Source of the DNA: Antedon bifida
Taxonomy: Eukaryota; Echinodermata; Crinoidea; Comatulida; Antedonidae
Assembly (NCBI GenBank): GCA_963402885.1
Contig: OY727099.1
Coordinates: forward strand, 312,501-376,500
DNA length: 64,000 bases
Direction: 5' to 3'
The stretch's first letter is position 1. Every line of letters begins with the position of its first letter. This document shows, piece after piece, positions 15,001-26,849 of the stretch. The notes beneath the pieces are model-generated. The model searched no databases and was not told the DNA's origin. It saw only the letters and a list, made by a program, of their open reading frames with translations. The translations under genes and the position numbers were made by a program.

Positions 15001-18000
15001 TCAAGCCCTCCACAGACCTAAAGCAGCCAGCACCTACCCAGATCAGCACAACGTTTAACTAAAACTTAATTGCTTTATAAATACAAGCAGTTTATAATGT
15101 ATCAGATAGCTACATTCACAGACCCAGTCTCGGCTATGCACAAACGTATGTCGGCACTGCCATGGTATTGTTACTTTTCAGTGTTCTGTGCAGTAATATC
15201 ATTTAACATGTTGGGTCCACAGCACTTGTGGTAAAGAAATTAGAAATACCACATTACAAAATATGAAAATGATGTCTACAATCACTCACCCTGTCCAAAA
15301 ACCAGCCTGCCCCACTACCACAGTTATCATGGCCGATATCAATCCGACTGAGTGGACTAAGAGCATTTCCAATCTCCAAATCACAAACATCTGTTCTTCC
15401 TTTTTCAAACTTGCCATCAAGGTTAATCTTACCACTATTTTCTTCTCCATTTTCACCCCCATACATAACAATGTAAACACCTGCACTGGTTCCAGCATGA
15501 CGTTTGTCTCCAGTTGTAACTCTTACTTCATATGGGGTTCCTAAAGGAATTTAAATAGAGCATTTTCAATTGATTATGTACACTTTTTGTTTAAAGTTTT
15601 GAATGGTGAAAAAATATTTAATCACCAAATGTTTAGTATAAATGTAATTAATTCCAATGAAGAAGGTTAAAAAATCTTCATCATAGCTACCTATGAGGTA
15701 TACAGTGGCAGACATATGGTTTAGGGAGGATTACAGGGCCTAAAAATTAACTGCTAAACTTTAACCTAATGTCATATACATACTTGATTGAGGAATGAAA
15801 GCCAGATATCAACAAATAAGTTATTAAACACCACTACTAACCTCTAGATCCATTGCCACTGCCCTCACAGTAAAGCTCTCTAGATATTTTTCCATCATCC
15901 TCATCTTTTGCAAACCATCGATTACAGGGAAATTTATATGTTTTATTTAGAGATGTATCGTCTACTATAATCTGAAAAAAAATAAATTCAGCTTGTGTTT
16001 ATTAAAGGTAAAGTTTAACAAATGGTTTTTACATATTCATATTGGAGCCCCTTTGCATTCACATGGTAAGTAGCTGCTGTGGAATGCCTGATAGAGGGCT
16101 GTGGCTTTATTTTTTTTTTTTTATGTGACCAATTTACCAATAATAAACTAATAAAGTAATTTACTTTATCAAGAAACCATGCAGCTCCAAAACCTGAGTT
16201 GTCATGTCCTATCCTCAGTTTATCAAGGGCTCCAAGACCTGCACATTCTAACACAAAAATGTCCTCACTGAAAAGAAGTAAACAATTGATAAATGCGACA
16301 TTATAGATTTTGTAGGTATGGACATTGTACTGTACACTGATGAATTCAAATAAAATTTTGATGATGATAATTATTAGCTTCGGGATTTCACCTTCAAATC
16401 AACAGAAAACAAAGTTCCACGATTCTAAAGTACTTTATATATCCTCACATAGCATGACATAAACTTGTGTATATAATGTAATGGATCAAACAATTTCATG
16501 TAATTTGAAATATAAGTAGTCAATAGTTAATTTTAGTCATTGTTACCCTCCTTTCTCAAAGTTATTTTTTGACGTATTCAGTTTGTGTTCCCCTGAATCT
16601 CCACCTTCACCGAACAGTGTTAAATAAACATTAGCATCTGTGCCAGCTTTGCGCTTGTTCCCAGTAAACACATGAACCATATATTTTTGTGCTGAAAATT
16701 AAATTTAACATTGAGGTAAAAGACGGCATATAGTTAATATTAACTAACTACTAATTAATAATTAATTAATCTTCAATTCACAATTTTCTTATAAAAGAAA
16801 GCAATATTATAAATAAAGCTTTCTTTCATTTTGAAAATAAATGCAAACTTTACATTTTCTAATAGCAAGAGGATCTTTGCTGCCTAGTAAATCTCTTGAT
16901 ATGAGTTTGTCGCCCTCATCACGGGCCAGCCACATGCTGCATGGGAAGTAGTATTTGGATTTCTTTGGATTCTTCAAATCGGTAACGACAACACGTTCTA
17001 GAAACCAGCCTGCGGCAAATCCAGTGTTGTCATGTTCAATTCTGTAAAAAGAAAATAAAAATGTATCAGATATTCTTTGTTGTATATGAAAACAAATTAA
17101 GTAAAAATCATTTACAATTACATATCTTTAATTTCTAGCAATTTTCTTCAGTAAAAAAATAATAGTTATATATTACCTAATTTTTTTCAGAGGTCCTACA
17201 GCTTCACATTTGTGTGTAAATATATCACTCTTCCCACGTTCAAACATTTTTCCATGCCCTTTCAGCTGAAATTTGCTGCACGACCTGCGTGCACCAAAAA
17301 GTGTTATGTATACATTGGCATCGGTTCCAGCACCTGCAACATCCCCTGTGATAACTACAATCTCATATTCTGAATTTTAAAAAGAAATTAGATGTATTTC
17401 AATTACTTTCTATACTTTATGTTTTGGAAAACATTTTCTATTACAATACAAAACATCATGTATCAATATTACAATATCTGTTTCTTTAGTTTAGGAGTTG
17501 GATTGTGGTTGAGATGTAGGTCTACAGTAGGGCCTATTTTGACCCTTCAAAGAACCAGTATATTTTAATTATTCCTTGGTCTATTATTATAATATATTTG
17601 TTATCGTTAATTCACTGGAGAACCTTGTCTTTTTTTCTCTTTAATTCAATTAAACTGGTTATTTTCAACTAAAATTAAAACAAAAATGCTGACCAGTTTT
17701 TGTTGCAAACAAAGAAAAGCCAATCAAATTACAGCAAATCAATATGTCATACATGCATGTTAATCAAATTGAGTGCGACCAAGTACACTGAAGTCATTTC
17801 AGAAAACTGTCAACAAGTGTTCATAATGTTTTTTGCTATGAAATTAATTTGCCTTATGTAAAATGTTGACTTTAGTTTGTTTCAGATTTTAGTAAGTTTA
17901 TGAGGCATACAGTACTCTGCAATAAACAATGTGTATGATTAGCTCAACAATATTTCTAAATAATTGTATAAACAAGTTAAAGAGTAAACAAATTAATAGT

Positions 18001-21000
18001 TACTGCAGTAACTGCAATAGAATTTTGACCTAACCAGCATACTTACGGGTTTTTCCATATTTGTTTGCATCCACAGGTCTTAAATTCCGCGATATTTGAC
18101 AGTCATTGTGGAATAACGAAAGCCATTGACTGCAGAAGAATAACCATGATTTCTTTGTATGTAAATTTGTAACTTTCACCTCATCAACAAACCAGCTATC
18201 TTTTTTCTCCAAGCCATCATGCTAAAAGAATTGACATACAATTGATTCACATTTCATTTGCTGTGTAATAAAAAGTACTATTGCACGCCATGTGACCTAC
18301 AATCGTCCAATCAAATGACAGGAATTTATTTAGGTGTTATATACAGTAATGCATGATATATTGGTTTTCAAATGTCATTTATTACTTTCTCTGCCAATAG
18401 TAGACTAAAATTCCAACATACAATCTGTCACAAAGTGGCAGAGTTGTTCTATCGTACACAATGCGTACTAATAATACGAGTGCTCTACTAATCTATTCAT
18501 TTGTATTCATCTTTAATAAGTTTGCAAACTTCAGAATGTATAATATTAATAATAGCACAATAACAACACAATATACCTCAAAATGAAAATTCAAATATTA
18601 GGAAACACAATATTACATACAGTATGATATAAGATTTACCTCTATTGTGAGAGATTTCAATTCTCCAACTTCTGATCCTTTGAGGTTAAAAATCTTAGAA
18701 GAGTTCCTATTGAACTTGCAATGGACAAGACCTGAGTTGGTTTTTGTTTGTTTCTTGGTTAACTTTTTCTTTTGGAATTTCCCTTTGTCACCTTTCATGG
18801 AGATGAAAACCTAAATGTGAAAAAGCAATAAGATATTATAGTGATATTATAGTGATATTAAATTCACTATAATATATCTATGGTAAAAGCAGATTGATTA
18901 TTATTAGAATGTAAAGTAAATAATACTAATGAGCATGTTTTACACTACCGTACTCAAATTTATTAGTAAAAATTTGATGTCACAGAAAAAAATTGTGCTA
19001 CCCTTTCATATTCCACCACAAAAGCGAATATCTGCGATTTCCATCGCATGTTTGCTGAGCTTCTTGATTTGTAGGAGTGCTCATGAATGTGTAATAACTC
19101 ATTTCCTGAACTTTGATTGGTTGCATAATTTGTAAACTACTAAAAATTGGAGGCCGTTTCTCATAAACTTACATTTGCTGATGTTCCACAACCTTTTTTA
19201 TCTCCTGTCTTTACTTCAATTTTGTAAACTGTTTCACCATTCTTTGCGCTGCCTGGACGGTGTGGACGAAACCCATTAGATGTCTTAGCACTTAATGCTC
19301 TTCGTTTCTAAAAAAATAATAAATTAAATAAATAGATATTAGTGTCAATGAAAGCAATTTAATGTTCCCTTTTATTGTGATAGTGAACAGTACATTCTCT
19401 ATGTTGGTTAAACAAATATAAATAAGACAAATTTTACCATATTTTTGTATTCTTTTAGTCTTTTGGTTTTTTATATTTTCACCTGCAGGGTTAAGTAATA
19501 AGTTTCAAATTAAGCAAGTGACATAAGACGTATCTAATTACAATACTAAATGTCATATTTTAATTTATCAATCCAATAGCCCCTAATTGCTCTTGTTTGA
19601 TTTCTTTATATTATCTATGTAAGTACTCATTTTCACTGATGAAGAGGTAGTGTTGCCCAAAATCTCTGCATATTTTTCTGGCCGTTTTACTTTGTTTTGA
19701 TTTAGCTTTTTGCTTATTTTATTTTGTATCTCCATTGAGATCCAGCCACTGATACCCACAGCATTGTCATTTTTTCAGTAAATTTGCCTTTGGATTTAAT
19801 TAATATAAATAAATATATAGTTCTGCTTATTTTATTAATCGGGACAAAAGATGGATTCAAAACATCATTTTAAATGGACAAAATCAAATTATGTATACAT
19901 CGGTTCCAAAGTTTTACTGCTTTACATAATTGTAAGTGTAAAAATAATACACACTGCTAGTTTATAAAGCTATAAATCAGATGCTTATGTTAGAAATCCA
20001 TTATATTGAAAGCATTTTATGAGACTGAAGTCAGTAGATAATATCTTGCGACATTGACATACCACCTGAAGATATTCTGAACAACAGTTTAATCAATATC
20101 AATGTACATTGTGCTCACTTTACAGCAAAATGATCAGCAAAGATAAAAAGTATTATTTAATAATTATAATTTCAAAATGTTGTTGTAACAAGCAGAACCT
20201 TGAAGACAGTTCTTCAATTGTCAATACATATATGATAGTTATTGTACTGTATCTTCTATCTTGACTGCATTATTACTGTTGTATTATTTTATTACCATCA
20301 GTTGTATTAAATGTATTGTATTGTGTGTATTGCGTGTAGAAACATAAACTCACTCTGTGGTTATTATTCATTGGTGACCAACATTATATCATTATTTTAT
20401 GTCTTTTGACATAAATAACAAATATTATAATTAGTATGATTTTATACAGTCATTTATTTCTTACTTTCCATCACAAAAGTATGGAATTATAGATATTCAA
20501 ATAAAGGTTACCTGGTTTACCAGTTCTATTCATTATTATATAAAACATAAACGTCTGCATCTTTGACAACTAAGTCAAGTCAATCAAAACATTTATTTTT
20601 TTTCTCAGTTTTTTTTTTATTACTTGTATTACAATTATAGTCATAAAATTCACTTCACAAATTCACGAAGTAGCAAGATGTTTGAACTCTATAACTCCAC
20701 ATATTTTTGTCATTTTTTTAATTTAGTCATAGTCATAGTCATATATACTTTATTGTCCATTTAAAAAACAGAAATGTGATTTGAAAACTGGCAAAATACA
20801 AAAATATAAAATACAATTTACAAAAACCCACACAAAAAGTTAAGAGGATAAAAATTGTTAAAATTAGATAAAAATTATTATTATTTAATTATATTATATG
20901 ATTTATTATTATATTGCACTAACTGTGGTTCTACAGACAGTTTTCATGTTATAAGTTACTGTATTTAATAATTACAGTACTATAAAATTCGGGGTTTTTT

Positions 21001-22973
21001 TAAGGTATATTGTCCCTCTGGAAAAAAAAATGTTTTTTATGTTTATAATGTCACATAGTTATTTTCACTTTAAAAAAAAAAAATTGTTCACTTTAAAAAA
21101 CTATAATTTGGAATTCAATGGTTGAATTTAACCGTTTATTTTAGTAAATACATTATTTTTTTTATAGTTTTTTTTCTACGCAGGTGATCAACTTTAGTTA
21201 AACTGGGAAATTTGATTGATCTTCATGTTTCATGTTTTTGAGGGACAATACATCTTTCAATAATACATTGCGTTCAAATTGGTAATGAATGAAAGATAAC
21301 TTACTGCTATTGCGGATGGAGGTCTTAATTCTAGGCCAAACTTTCTCGCATAGTAGTCCGTTAAATGAGGATCACTTAGAGATGAATAAGATGGAAGATA
21401 TACTTTCTTGCCATTCTCCATTCGTGGATATGACATCATACGTAATTGAGTCTCTCGATTGATCACTTCATACTGACGACCTGAAAAGTAAAGAATGATA
21501 ATTCACTAAAAAAAAAAGGTTTGGTAAAGTAAACATATTCAATTGTTTGTACCAGAAACATAAATGCCACAAAATAGTTTTAAAAACAAATAAAAGAAAT
21601 AAAGGAACAAATAAATGTGTTATACGGAAAGATCTTTATTCTAAACAATTTGCTGTTCATTAAATATAATCTCCAATCTTCTTCAATATCCAGAAAATAA
21701 TAATTCAATAAAGACTATAATCACATATATAGTAAATTACATACTAATGACTTTAATATTAAAAGATAGTTAAGACATTATTTTAATTACAGCAAACAAT
21801 AAAAAAGATTACTTGCCATAGTATATTGTACAGTAATTTGCTAAATTATTCTGTTGTGAATTTAATATTATAATTTAATCATTCACTGACAGTCACTTAC
21901 ATCATACAGGTTAAAATAATGAATGTTTATTAGTTGAAAGATTCAGTATTTAATGAGGATGAACCGAGTTAATAGCACAGTTAGGCTTTCAACTAGCGTC
22001 TAAGGCATTAAAAAAGGCAGTGCTCAGATTTTGGCCGCATAGTAGAATAGACATTGTACATCACAAGTTGATTTTCAAGAGTGTTAGAGTCATGTTTACT
22101 TGTTATGCATGTACAGTAATAGAACCAATTCACTTTACTTTGATATCAGTAGGAGAATGTTTAAATTCTAAGGGATGCTAAATATTTAGTGAATGCAGCC
22201 ACATGATTTAATAAAACATTCCATTAAATAAACCTTATACTAGACTCAGCACTGTTATTTTAATAATAATGTATTCATTTATAAGTGCAAATTCCATATA
22301 CAGTATATACTTGCTATTTAAATATGTTAGGTTAAAATTTAAAAAAACATTTGGCTCAATAATTGTCTTGTTTATTGTCTAGTATAAACATCCTGGATCT
22401 GCATTAAACCGATAAAAGAGATGCAATGAACATCAAACACGTAATTTACCTGCATGATGCTTTGGCCGATATGCATATCTAGAGTCGATACTTTGTTGCT
22501 GTAGTAACGCTTGATTACTTAATGACATATGATCTGATGAGGAATCTCTCCATCTATCAGCTGCAATTTGTTTTCTTATTGGTGCTATGATTCAAGAATA
22601 GAGCATAATTTTTACATAAAATCAAATTATGATGTTTACAATGTCAGGATATATTACATTCATAATTCAAATAAAGAGGTAATAAAAACGTGATATTGAT
22701 AATTCAATTCTAAAATTCAAGATTTTTCTTCTTTTCTCTACAATTCACTCAGGCACAGATCTAGAGAAAATTCCCTCATTTCCTACATTCAGAAAGATTG
22801 AATAGACTGTTTACTGCTAATTGGTTCGGTTTAAACATACCTGAGAATGGGCGTGGCTTTCCTACAGCATATGGTGGGCGTGGTTCCATTGTATGTACAT
22901 GCTGCGGAGCATAGCTAGATGTCATGCTTAAACAATCCTGAACAGCCTCTGAGTTTGTATATGGTCCCCACAT
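1..22973 (-). CDS. LOXHD1: LOXHD1-like PLAT-repeat protein, 40 exons, 3' end beyond window
   Basis: Lipoxygenase-homology-domain protein made almost wholly of PLAT domains. In vertebrates LOXHD1 has 15 PLAT domains, acts at the hair-cell stereociliary membrane-cytoskeleton interface and is a deafness gene. Forty exons can be read, each with AG acceptor and GT donor, and the codon phases match at every junction, giving about 2,150 residues, close to the roughly 2,200 of human LOXHD1. Fourteen PLAT repeats are visible, the last cut off at position 1. They carry the recurring motifs TGD-x3-[12 protein letters not shown]-x-TD, IGHD-x-G-x3-GWFLDKV and C-x2-W-x4-DDG-x-I-x-REL. The start is the ATG at 22971-22973, which has in-frame TGA codons just upstream. 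Exons are listed under the domain entries. Intron-borne insertions include a LINE (136-2640), a GGTC-palindrome repeat (11.2 kb) and MITE-like copies at 5.8, 9.8 and 21.0 kb. The family assignment is strong; the exact exon ends come from inspection. Confidence 0.93.
136..2640 (+). mobile_element. 5'-truncated LINE (non-LTR retrotransposon) with complete reverse transcriptase
   Basis: One open frame (136-2505) keeps only the end of the apurinic-type endonuclease (HTLDLVL, then TSDH). It then continues through a full reverse transcriptase ([40 protein letters not shown]) and the C-terminal region typical of the CR1/Jockey/L2 group. The 3' end has an A-rich tail of AAAT repeats (about 2605-2642). 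The frame is intact, so the insertion is fairly young, but loss of the 5' part makes autonomous movement unlikely. It sits antisense in a LOXHD1-like intron, a few bases from the splice acceptor at 122-123. The ten bases TAAAATATGA occur on both sides (about 124 and 2654) and could be target-site duplication, though they do not directly abut the tail. The exact 5' limit is unclear. Confidence 0.88.
3153..3232. repeat. Short tandem repeat, about 27 bp x 3, in LOXHD1-like intron
   Basis: Three imperfect copies of a unit containing GATAGATCATTTGACTCT. It lies between PLAT 14 exons. Confidence 0.8.
3909..4738 (-). other. PLAT domain 13 of the LOXHD1-like protein
   Basis: Exons 4530-4738 and 3909-4092. 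Divergent at the front ([19 protein letters not shown]), then [17 protein letters not shown] and [15 protein letters not shown]. Junctions are in phase with the linker exon before it and PLAT 14 after it. Confidence 0.88.
5001..6288 (-). other. PLAT domain 12 plus Ser/Arg linker exon
   Basis: Exons 6134-6288 and 5552-5758 give the domain ([60 protein letters not shown]). Exon 5001-5136 adds a 45-residue low-complexity linker rich in Ser, Thr, Arg and Lys before the next PLAT, wider than most inter-domain spacers here. Confidence 0.88.
5814..5950. mobile_element. MITE-like element, divergent copy (family B)
   Basis: The ends resemble the 180-bp inverted-repeat element at 52081-52260. GTTCCTACTTGGATG starts it, CTAGTAGGAACCAAGCTTA ends it, and CCAATCACAAGC lies in the middle. 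Intronic. The boundaries are approximate. Confidence 0.55.
6594..7781 (-). other. PLAT domain 11 of the LOXHD1-like protein
   Basis: Exons 7603-7781, 7151-7267 and 6594-6753. Motifs: [61 protein letters not shown]. The domain is followed by a lysine-rich linker (MKKKELKQ). Confidence 0.9.
7973..8823 (-). other. PLAT domain 10 of the LOXHD1-like protein
   Basis: Exons 8719-8823, 8435-8543 and 7973-8157. Motifs: [59 protein letters not shown]. All junction phases agree. Confidence 0.9.
9300..9510 (-). mobile_element. Degraded LINE fragment (C-terminal tail)
   Basis: On the minus strand a broken frame reads [17 protein letters not shown], which recalls the R-x-GRP-x2-W-x-D/N-x-I tail seen at the end of several LINE polyproteins. 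It has an internal stop and no other domain. Intronic in the LOXHD1-like gene. The call rests on one short motif. Confidence 0.35.
9783..9926. mobile_element. MITE-like element, divergent copy (family B)
   Basis: Starts AAGCTTGGTTCCCACCAGAG, contains ATCAATCACAAGCGG and ends near CTTGCGTTACATCTCT, matching the layout of the element at 52081-52260. No coding capacity. Intronic. Confidence 0.55.
10365..11661 (-). other. PLAT domain 8 with a charged repetitive insertion
   Basis: Exons 11498-11661, 11046-11132 and 10365-10773. Motifs: [44 protein letters not shown] and, after the insertion, [18 protein letters not shown]. The third exon is 409 bases, against roughly 120-185 for the equivalent exons in most other repeats. 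Its extra sequence is about 95 residues of alternating basic and acidic blocks: four variants of LKRRKSKSK each followed by Ser/Glu/Asp runs, lying between two beta strands of the PLAT fold. The frame stays open and in phase, so this reads as a real solvent-exposed loop expansion. Confidence 0.88.
11237..11344 (+). repeat. GGTC-palindrome dispersed repeat, copy 1
   Basis: Starts TTTTAGTCGCGTGGACGCGA, an imperfect palindrome. This is followed by a (GGTC)n run of five units, then GCACGCGACT and GGCCTTGTT. Four related copies occur elsewhere in the window. Intronic. Confidence 0.8.
11808..12610 (-). other. PLAT domain 7 of the LOXHD1-like protein
   Basis: Exons 12417-12610 and 11808-12000. Motifs: [59 protein letters not shown]. 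The late region ends acidic ([10 protein letters not shown]), without the usual IVRELVP. Confidence 0.9.
12650..12692 (-). repeat. tRNA-like box A fragment
   Basis: The minus strand reads GGTCTAATGGTTAGGCAATC, matching an A-box and D-arm, but no B-box follows within the expected distance. Probably the remnant of a tRNA-derived SINE. Weak. Confidence 0.25.
12862..13779 (-). other. PLAT domain 6 of the LOXHD1-like protein
   Basis: Exons 13625-13779, 13266-13423 and 12862-12938. Motifs: [61 protein letters not shown]. The third exon is short (77 bases), and the codon for the Arg of CGRW is split over the junction. Confidence 0.9.
14101..14673 (-). other. PLAT domain 5 of the LOXHD1-like protein
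   Basis: Exons 14426-14673 and 14101-14236. Motifs: [59 protein letters not shown]. The loop motif IGHD is IWHD. Confidence 0.9.
14824..15540 (-). other. PLAT domain 4 of the LOXHD1-like protein
   Basis: Exons 15290-15540 and 14824-14959. Motifs: [58 protein letters not shown]. The usual Asp-Ala-Asn of GTDANV is Ser-Ala-Gly here. Confidence 0.9.
15842..16691 (-). other. PLAT domain 3 of the LOXHD1-like protein
   Basis: Exons 16547-16691, 16165-16267 and 15842-15971. Motifs: [58 protein letters not shown]. All three exon junctions are in phase. Confidence 0.9.
16854..17369 (-). other. PLAT domain 2 of the LOXHD1-like protein
   Basis: Exons 17177-17369 and 16854-17041. Motifs: [60 protein letters not shown]. 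Histidine is retained in IEHD but the first Gly of IGHD is Glu. Confidence 0.88.
18047..19307 (-). other. PLAT domain 1 of the LOXHD1-like protein
   Basis: Exons 19173-19307 (first strand), 18640-18810 and 18047-18221. This is the most divergent repeat: it lacks the usual IGHD and reads SLTIEHDG. It has a lysine-rich stretch ([10 protein letters not shown]) where other repeats have a loop. The late motif is [15 protein letters not shown] in place of C-x2-WLA-x2-EDDGQI. Phase agreement with exons on both sides keeps it in the gene. Confidence 0.8.
19173..22973 (-). other. LOXHD1: LOXHD1-like N-terminal region (exons 1-4)
   Basis: Exons 22841-22973, 22450-22584, 21305-21480 and 19173-19307 encode about 190 residues ahead of and into the first PLAT domain. 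The region is polar and Pro/Arg/Ser-rich with no signal peptide or membrane segment, as expected of a cytoplasmic protein. Exon 3 contains the motif [14 protein letters not shown] (21341-21382), which recalls a motif near the N-terminus of the FSIP2-like protein in this same window. Exon 4 starts the first PLAT domain at [20 protein letters not shown] possible acceptor (ATAATTAG) lies about 30 bases upstream of the start codon, so 5'UTR exons may exist further upstream. Confidence 0.8.
21000..21260. mobile_element. MITE-like element, family A, short copy
   Basis: The left end TTAAGGTATATTGTCCCTC and right end GAGGGACAATACATCTTTC form terminal inverted repeats of about 20 bp around 260 bp of AT-rich non-coding DNA. 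The same termini enclose a longer element at 50247-50814. It lies in the 2-kb intron between LOXHD1-like exons 3 and 4. Confidence 0.7.
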
Positions 22974-25900
22974 CTTCTTATGTTTTACAGTACCTCATCA
23001 ATTCTAATTATATAATAAATTAGATTAATTGGTCCAGTATAATAAAACAATGATTTTTAGGAACAATTAAGTTAATATCAATATGGCTACCCCAATGTTA
23101 TGTATTTCTGTACAGCTCTGGCCTCTATGAAAGAGGAGGAGGGGTGGGTGTGTTATCCTCTTTAGGGAGAAACCACATGTGCATAACCTTCATCAATAAT
23201 TGATTATAATAACTGTTAAACAACACTGTATTTGTAATTTTTTTTTTAAACACACCAAGGATCTTGAAAAGAAAAACACAAAAATTTGGTATTTTATCTG
23301 AATATATGACGGGCCATATATATTTATATACAGTATATTTAATTTACAAACAATAAAGATGGGGAAATCTGTGATAAAATCGTTTCCAAATTAATCAATT
23401 AGTATTCAGTAATATCACGGGGCGGTTTAGAGATTATTCTGTGCCTTTTAATTTATTTAGCTATATTTATATATTTATCATTAAAAAATATGCCAGTATT
23501 TTATATGAATATGTTGAAAGCAGCTTTAAAGTTAAACAATATTGTATATTATTTAGAACCGCAAAATTTACAAGAAATTAAGTCACAACACTTATGGTAT
23601 GTACTTAAAGAACAAATTAATTTCAAATATGAGATATTCAGTAAAAAACAGATCTTACTGTGACAAGCGATAATAACACACAGCCATTCCTTAACATTGT
23701 TTTCTTATATATTTCAGCATTGAATATACATTAGTTACATTAGTTGAGGTAATCCAATTAGTAACTGCTAATCCAAACAAATTACATCTTTTGATATTTA
23801 TTTCTTAACTTTATACCACCTAAATTACCAATCCAAACATATTAAAAACAGTTTGAGTAATAAAATATAATTGTGTATGTATGTAATCATTTTACCAATG
23901 GATCTATAGCTTGAAATAAGAATACTGTATAAATACTAAAAAGAGAATCTATTTGTTCTTCTATATTTTCAAAATGCCAATCATTCTACTTGTACACAAT
24001 TAAATGATATTTTCTCAAGCACAAACTGTTTTTGTGTCATGGTAACTTAGCAACAAAATCTACAGTGAAAAGAATCAGTGAGCTATTATTAATTCCATAA
24101 TATTTCATAACTCTGACCGTGCATATAAAATATACATTACAAGTATCTATTAAATAACTGGCCAATTATCGACTTTTATTTCTTACGGTATTTACATTTT
24201 ATTATGCGTTACAGTACCTCCATGGTTTATTCCCTTGAAATTAATTAACACTTTACTGTAGATGACATATCTGTAAATTATGTGGAAACAGAGAAGTTGA
24301 AGACAATAAATATTTTGTCTTTTGATAGCAAATGGAAGACCTAACAAATTCTACAAAATGAATTTAAATACACAACAATTAAATATTCGTTATACATTAG
24401 CAGAATATGCTGATAATAAATTAAGTATTTAAGGCCCAGTAGCAATTAGTGAGGAATCTCTCACCATATTCGACACTTTCTGTAAACGAACGTTAATCAA
24501 GAGCCATCGCTTAAATATTTAAAAAAACAGTAGGTTTTACTTCAGTTAATTGGGTTTTTGTGTTAATATTGCTTTTATTGTTAAGTTTTTTAATAATACT
24601 CTAAAATGTATTGATTTTTCCTGGCAGTTTTGTTGTTAAATTTTATTTTTATATACTGTACCATACTGTATTTACTTTTGATGTTTGACAGCTACATTAC
24701 TGTATACAGTTTAAATGTTTGTGAGTGACACCATTCCAAAGGTGAAGTACCGTATTTCATATTGTAAATAAACTCTGTTTCTGGTATTTATTATCATACA
24801 TGCAGTAATGACCTCAGAATCAAAATATATTTGTTTTTTATTCTTTATAAAATTCAATGAATGATAATCGATTTAATCACAGAATAAATTATACATGGTA
24901 CAGTTTACAGGCAGTGACTTCACAAAGTAAAATTGATTATTGTTGTTAAATTTTTAGTTTTAAATATGTATTGTTCTGCCAAAAACATGGATTTGACTGC
25001 TTATAAAAAGAAAAATAACAGTTACTGTACATTTAACCAAAAACCTGAAACAATTTGACTTATTTTTTGCCTTAAATTCAGAATTTTTCAGGTAAATATT
25101 TGTTTTTTTGTGATGCAATTTTTTGTTTAAAAGTGAATTGTTGTGTGACATTAAATTGGCATATCAACACAAAAAATGTTATTGATTATTTTTTCAGGGT
25201 ACAGTACAATATCAACTACATATGTAGTTCATTGATTGTAAACCAGTAATTTTAACTTACATATTAATAGTAATCGAAACAACAAAAATGTTTTTACTAT
25301 CATTCTTATTATAATTCTACACCTAACTAATAATAAATAATATTAATACGAATTTGTAATGCGCCAATTCCAGCAATAAGTGATCAAACGCGCTGTGTAT
25401 GAGAGAGCTCAATTTGAAAAAAAAAGATGAGTTTTCAAGGCAGATTTAAAGGCGATTAGAACATGATCTAATAGAGGCGGGTAGGTCATTCCATAACCGA
25501 GAGGCAGAAATAAAGGTGCTTTAGGCCATACGTTTTAGTGTTAAAAGTCGGAATGGAAAGGAGATTTTTTGAAGACGAGTGAAGGCGACGGGAACTAAGT
25601 GTGAAAATACCTGTATGCATGGCCGTTGCTGCCCACCTGAGGGCGTGGCTCATGGGCGATACCACTGTCTTGGAGGGGAGTTCAGAAATATAATTTTTAC
25701 CTTTCGGTTTTGTTCTCCCCTTGAAGGGGAAAAGGCCTATGTAGGTTCATCCAGGTAAGCTAGTCACGTCACTATCAAATACCAAGTAAGTCAAGTACTG
25801 TAGTCTACTCACTGGTCACAATACAAAATGTTTTTCTATCAAGAATTTTGAAGTGAGACTTTCCAAGTTAATTTCGTCGTTTCAGTTCATCAGCAAGTTA

Positions 25901-26605
25901 AAAAAAATCATCTGGGCTATATTTGGATGTTATGCAAGGAGGGGTTAACCAACAACTTTTTTTTACATGGCCTTATGTGAAAGATGTTTAAAAAGATTAT
26001 GATGTGCAACAATACAAGACACTTTTCTTTGCGAAATTTCAAAATAAATTGCTAAATTGCTCTCAAGTATTCTCTGTGCAATTTTCAAATTACTGTACAT
26101 CCTTCACAACTTTAAATTGAGCAAAAATTGTAATTATGCATATTCATGATTATCTAATGATTTCGTTTTTTGTTAGTAAAGGGTTTCAGCTACTGGTATT
26201 TTGTAACTGTCAAGCGCAGTTTACAAAACAATTGCACAATTAAAAAAGAATTCACAAAACTAAAGTGTGAAAATTAAAAACAATTGGACAAAACACTCAA
26301 ACAATCAAAGAACTCAGCAACAAATTTTTTTAACAAGAATTTTTCTTTAATTGTGCAGAACTTGTTTTGTATCCTGCTTGACAGGCAAGAGGATATCACA
26401 CCCCACCTCTAAATTAACATGAAACCGCTCGACAATTAACTCATTATATACCACTAATATTAGTAATGCAAATATATATGGAGTTATCAACTGTTAATGT
26501 TATAATCTAATCAATCAATCAATGTACTATTTACAAATAGTATTAGACCTACACATACAAATACAATGTTACAATCTATGATATGATGTAAGTCATGACC
26601 TGCAT
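22974..26605. other. Intergenic or 5'UTR-intron DNA, no gene recognised
   Basis: AT-rich DNA upstream of the LOXHD1-like start codon with no open frame worth calling and no recognised family. If the non-coding exon suggested at 26612 is real, most of this is the first intron of the LOXHD1-like gene. The 25370-25760 stretch is less AT-rich and looks like an old repeat that I could not identify. Confidence 0.6.
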
Positions 26606-26700
26606 ACTTACTGACTTCTTTTTTTAGTTTCTGGGGCTACACAAGCTATACTCCTACCGATCCTACGCTGTTGGGTATTCCACGTGAAACTACCTTTCTT
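26606..26700 (-). promoter_or_regulatory. Candidate non-coding first exon donor for the LOXHD1-like gene
   Basis: The minus strand reads AGAAGTCA then GTAAGTATGC, a near-perfect donor at 26611-26606 with no coding frame attached. A 5'UTR exon ending at 26612 would put the LOXHD1-like transcription start about 700 bp from the divergent zinc-finger gene, making this a bidirectional promoter. This is inference from a splice motif alone. Confidence 0.3.
26681..26686. promoter_or_regulatory. E-box CACGTG
   Basis: Perfect CACGTG palindrome in the candidate promoter region between the divergent LOXHD1-like and zinc-finger genes. Binding is not shown; a six-base match can arise by chance. Confidence 0.3.
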
Positions 26701-26841
26701 TCATGTGCCGACCTTTGCGCTTTAATTATAAAAATTGTCAATGAAATGCTTTCATTATCCACCGACTGTTATGATCGTCGCCCATGGTAGCTACACTTTA
26801 TACGCATCATTGCTTCGGGTGGTTTCTTGTGTCGAACTTTA

Positions 26842-26849
26842 TGACGTCA
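26842..26849. promoter_or_regulatory. Full CRE palindrome TGACGTCA
   Basis: A perfect cAMP-response element (CREB/ATF site) about 580 bp upstream of the zinc-finger start codon, followed about 15 bp later by a second GACGTC core (26863-26868). The pairing makes a working site more likely than a lone match. The surrounding 26.6-27.4 kb is visibly richer in CpG than the flanks. Confidence 0.45.

Noticed and set aside
25370..25760. Possible gene or transposon fragment in the LOXHD1-like upstream region
   Set aside because: Base composition differs from the flanks, but I found no open frame, terminal repeat or motif to support a call.
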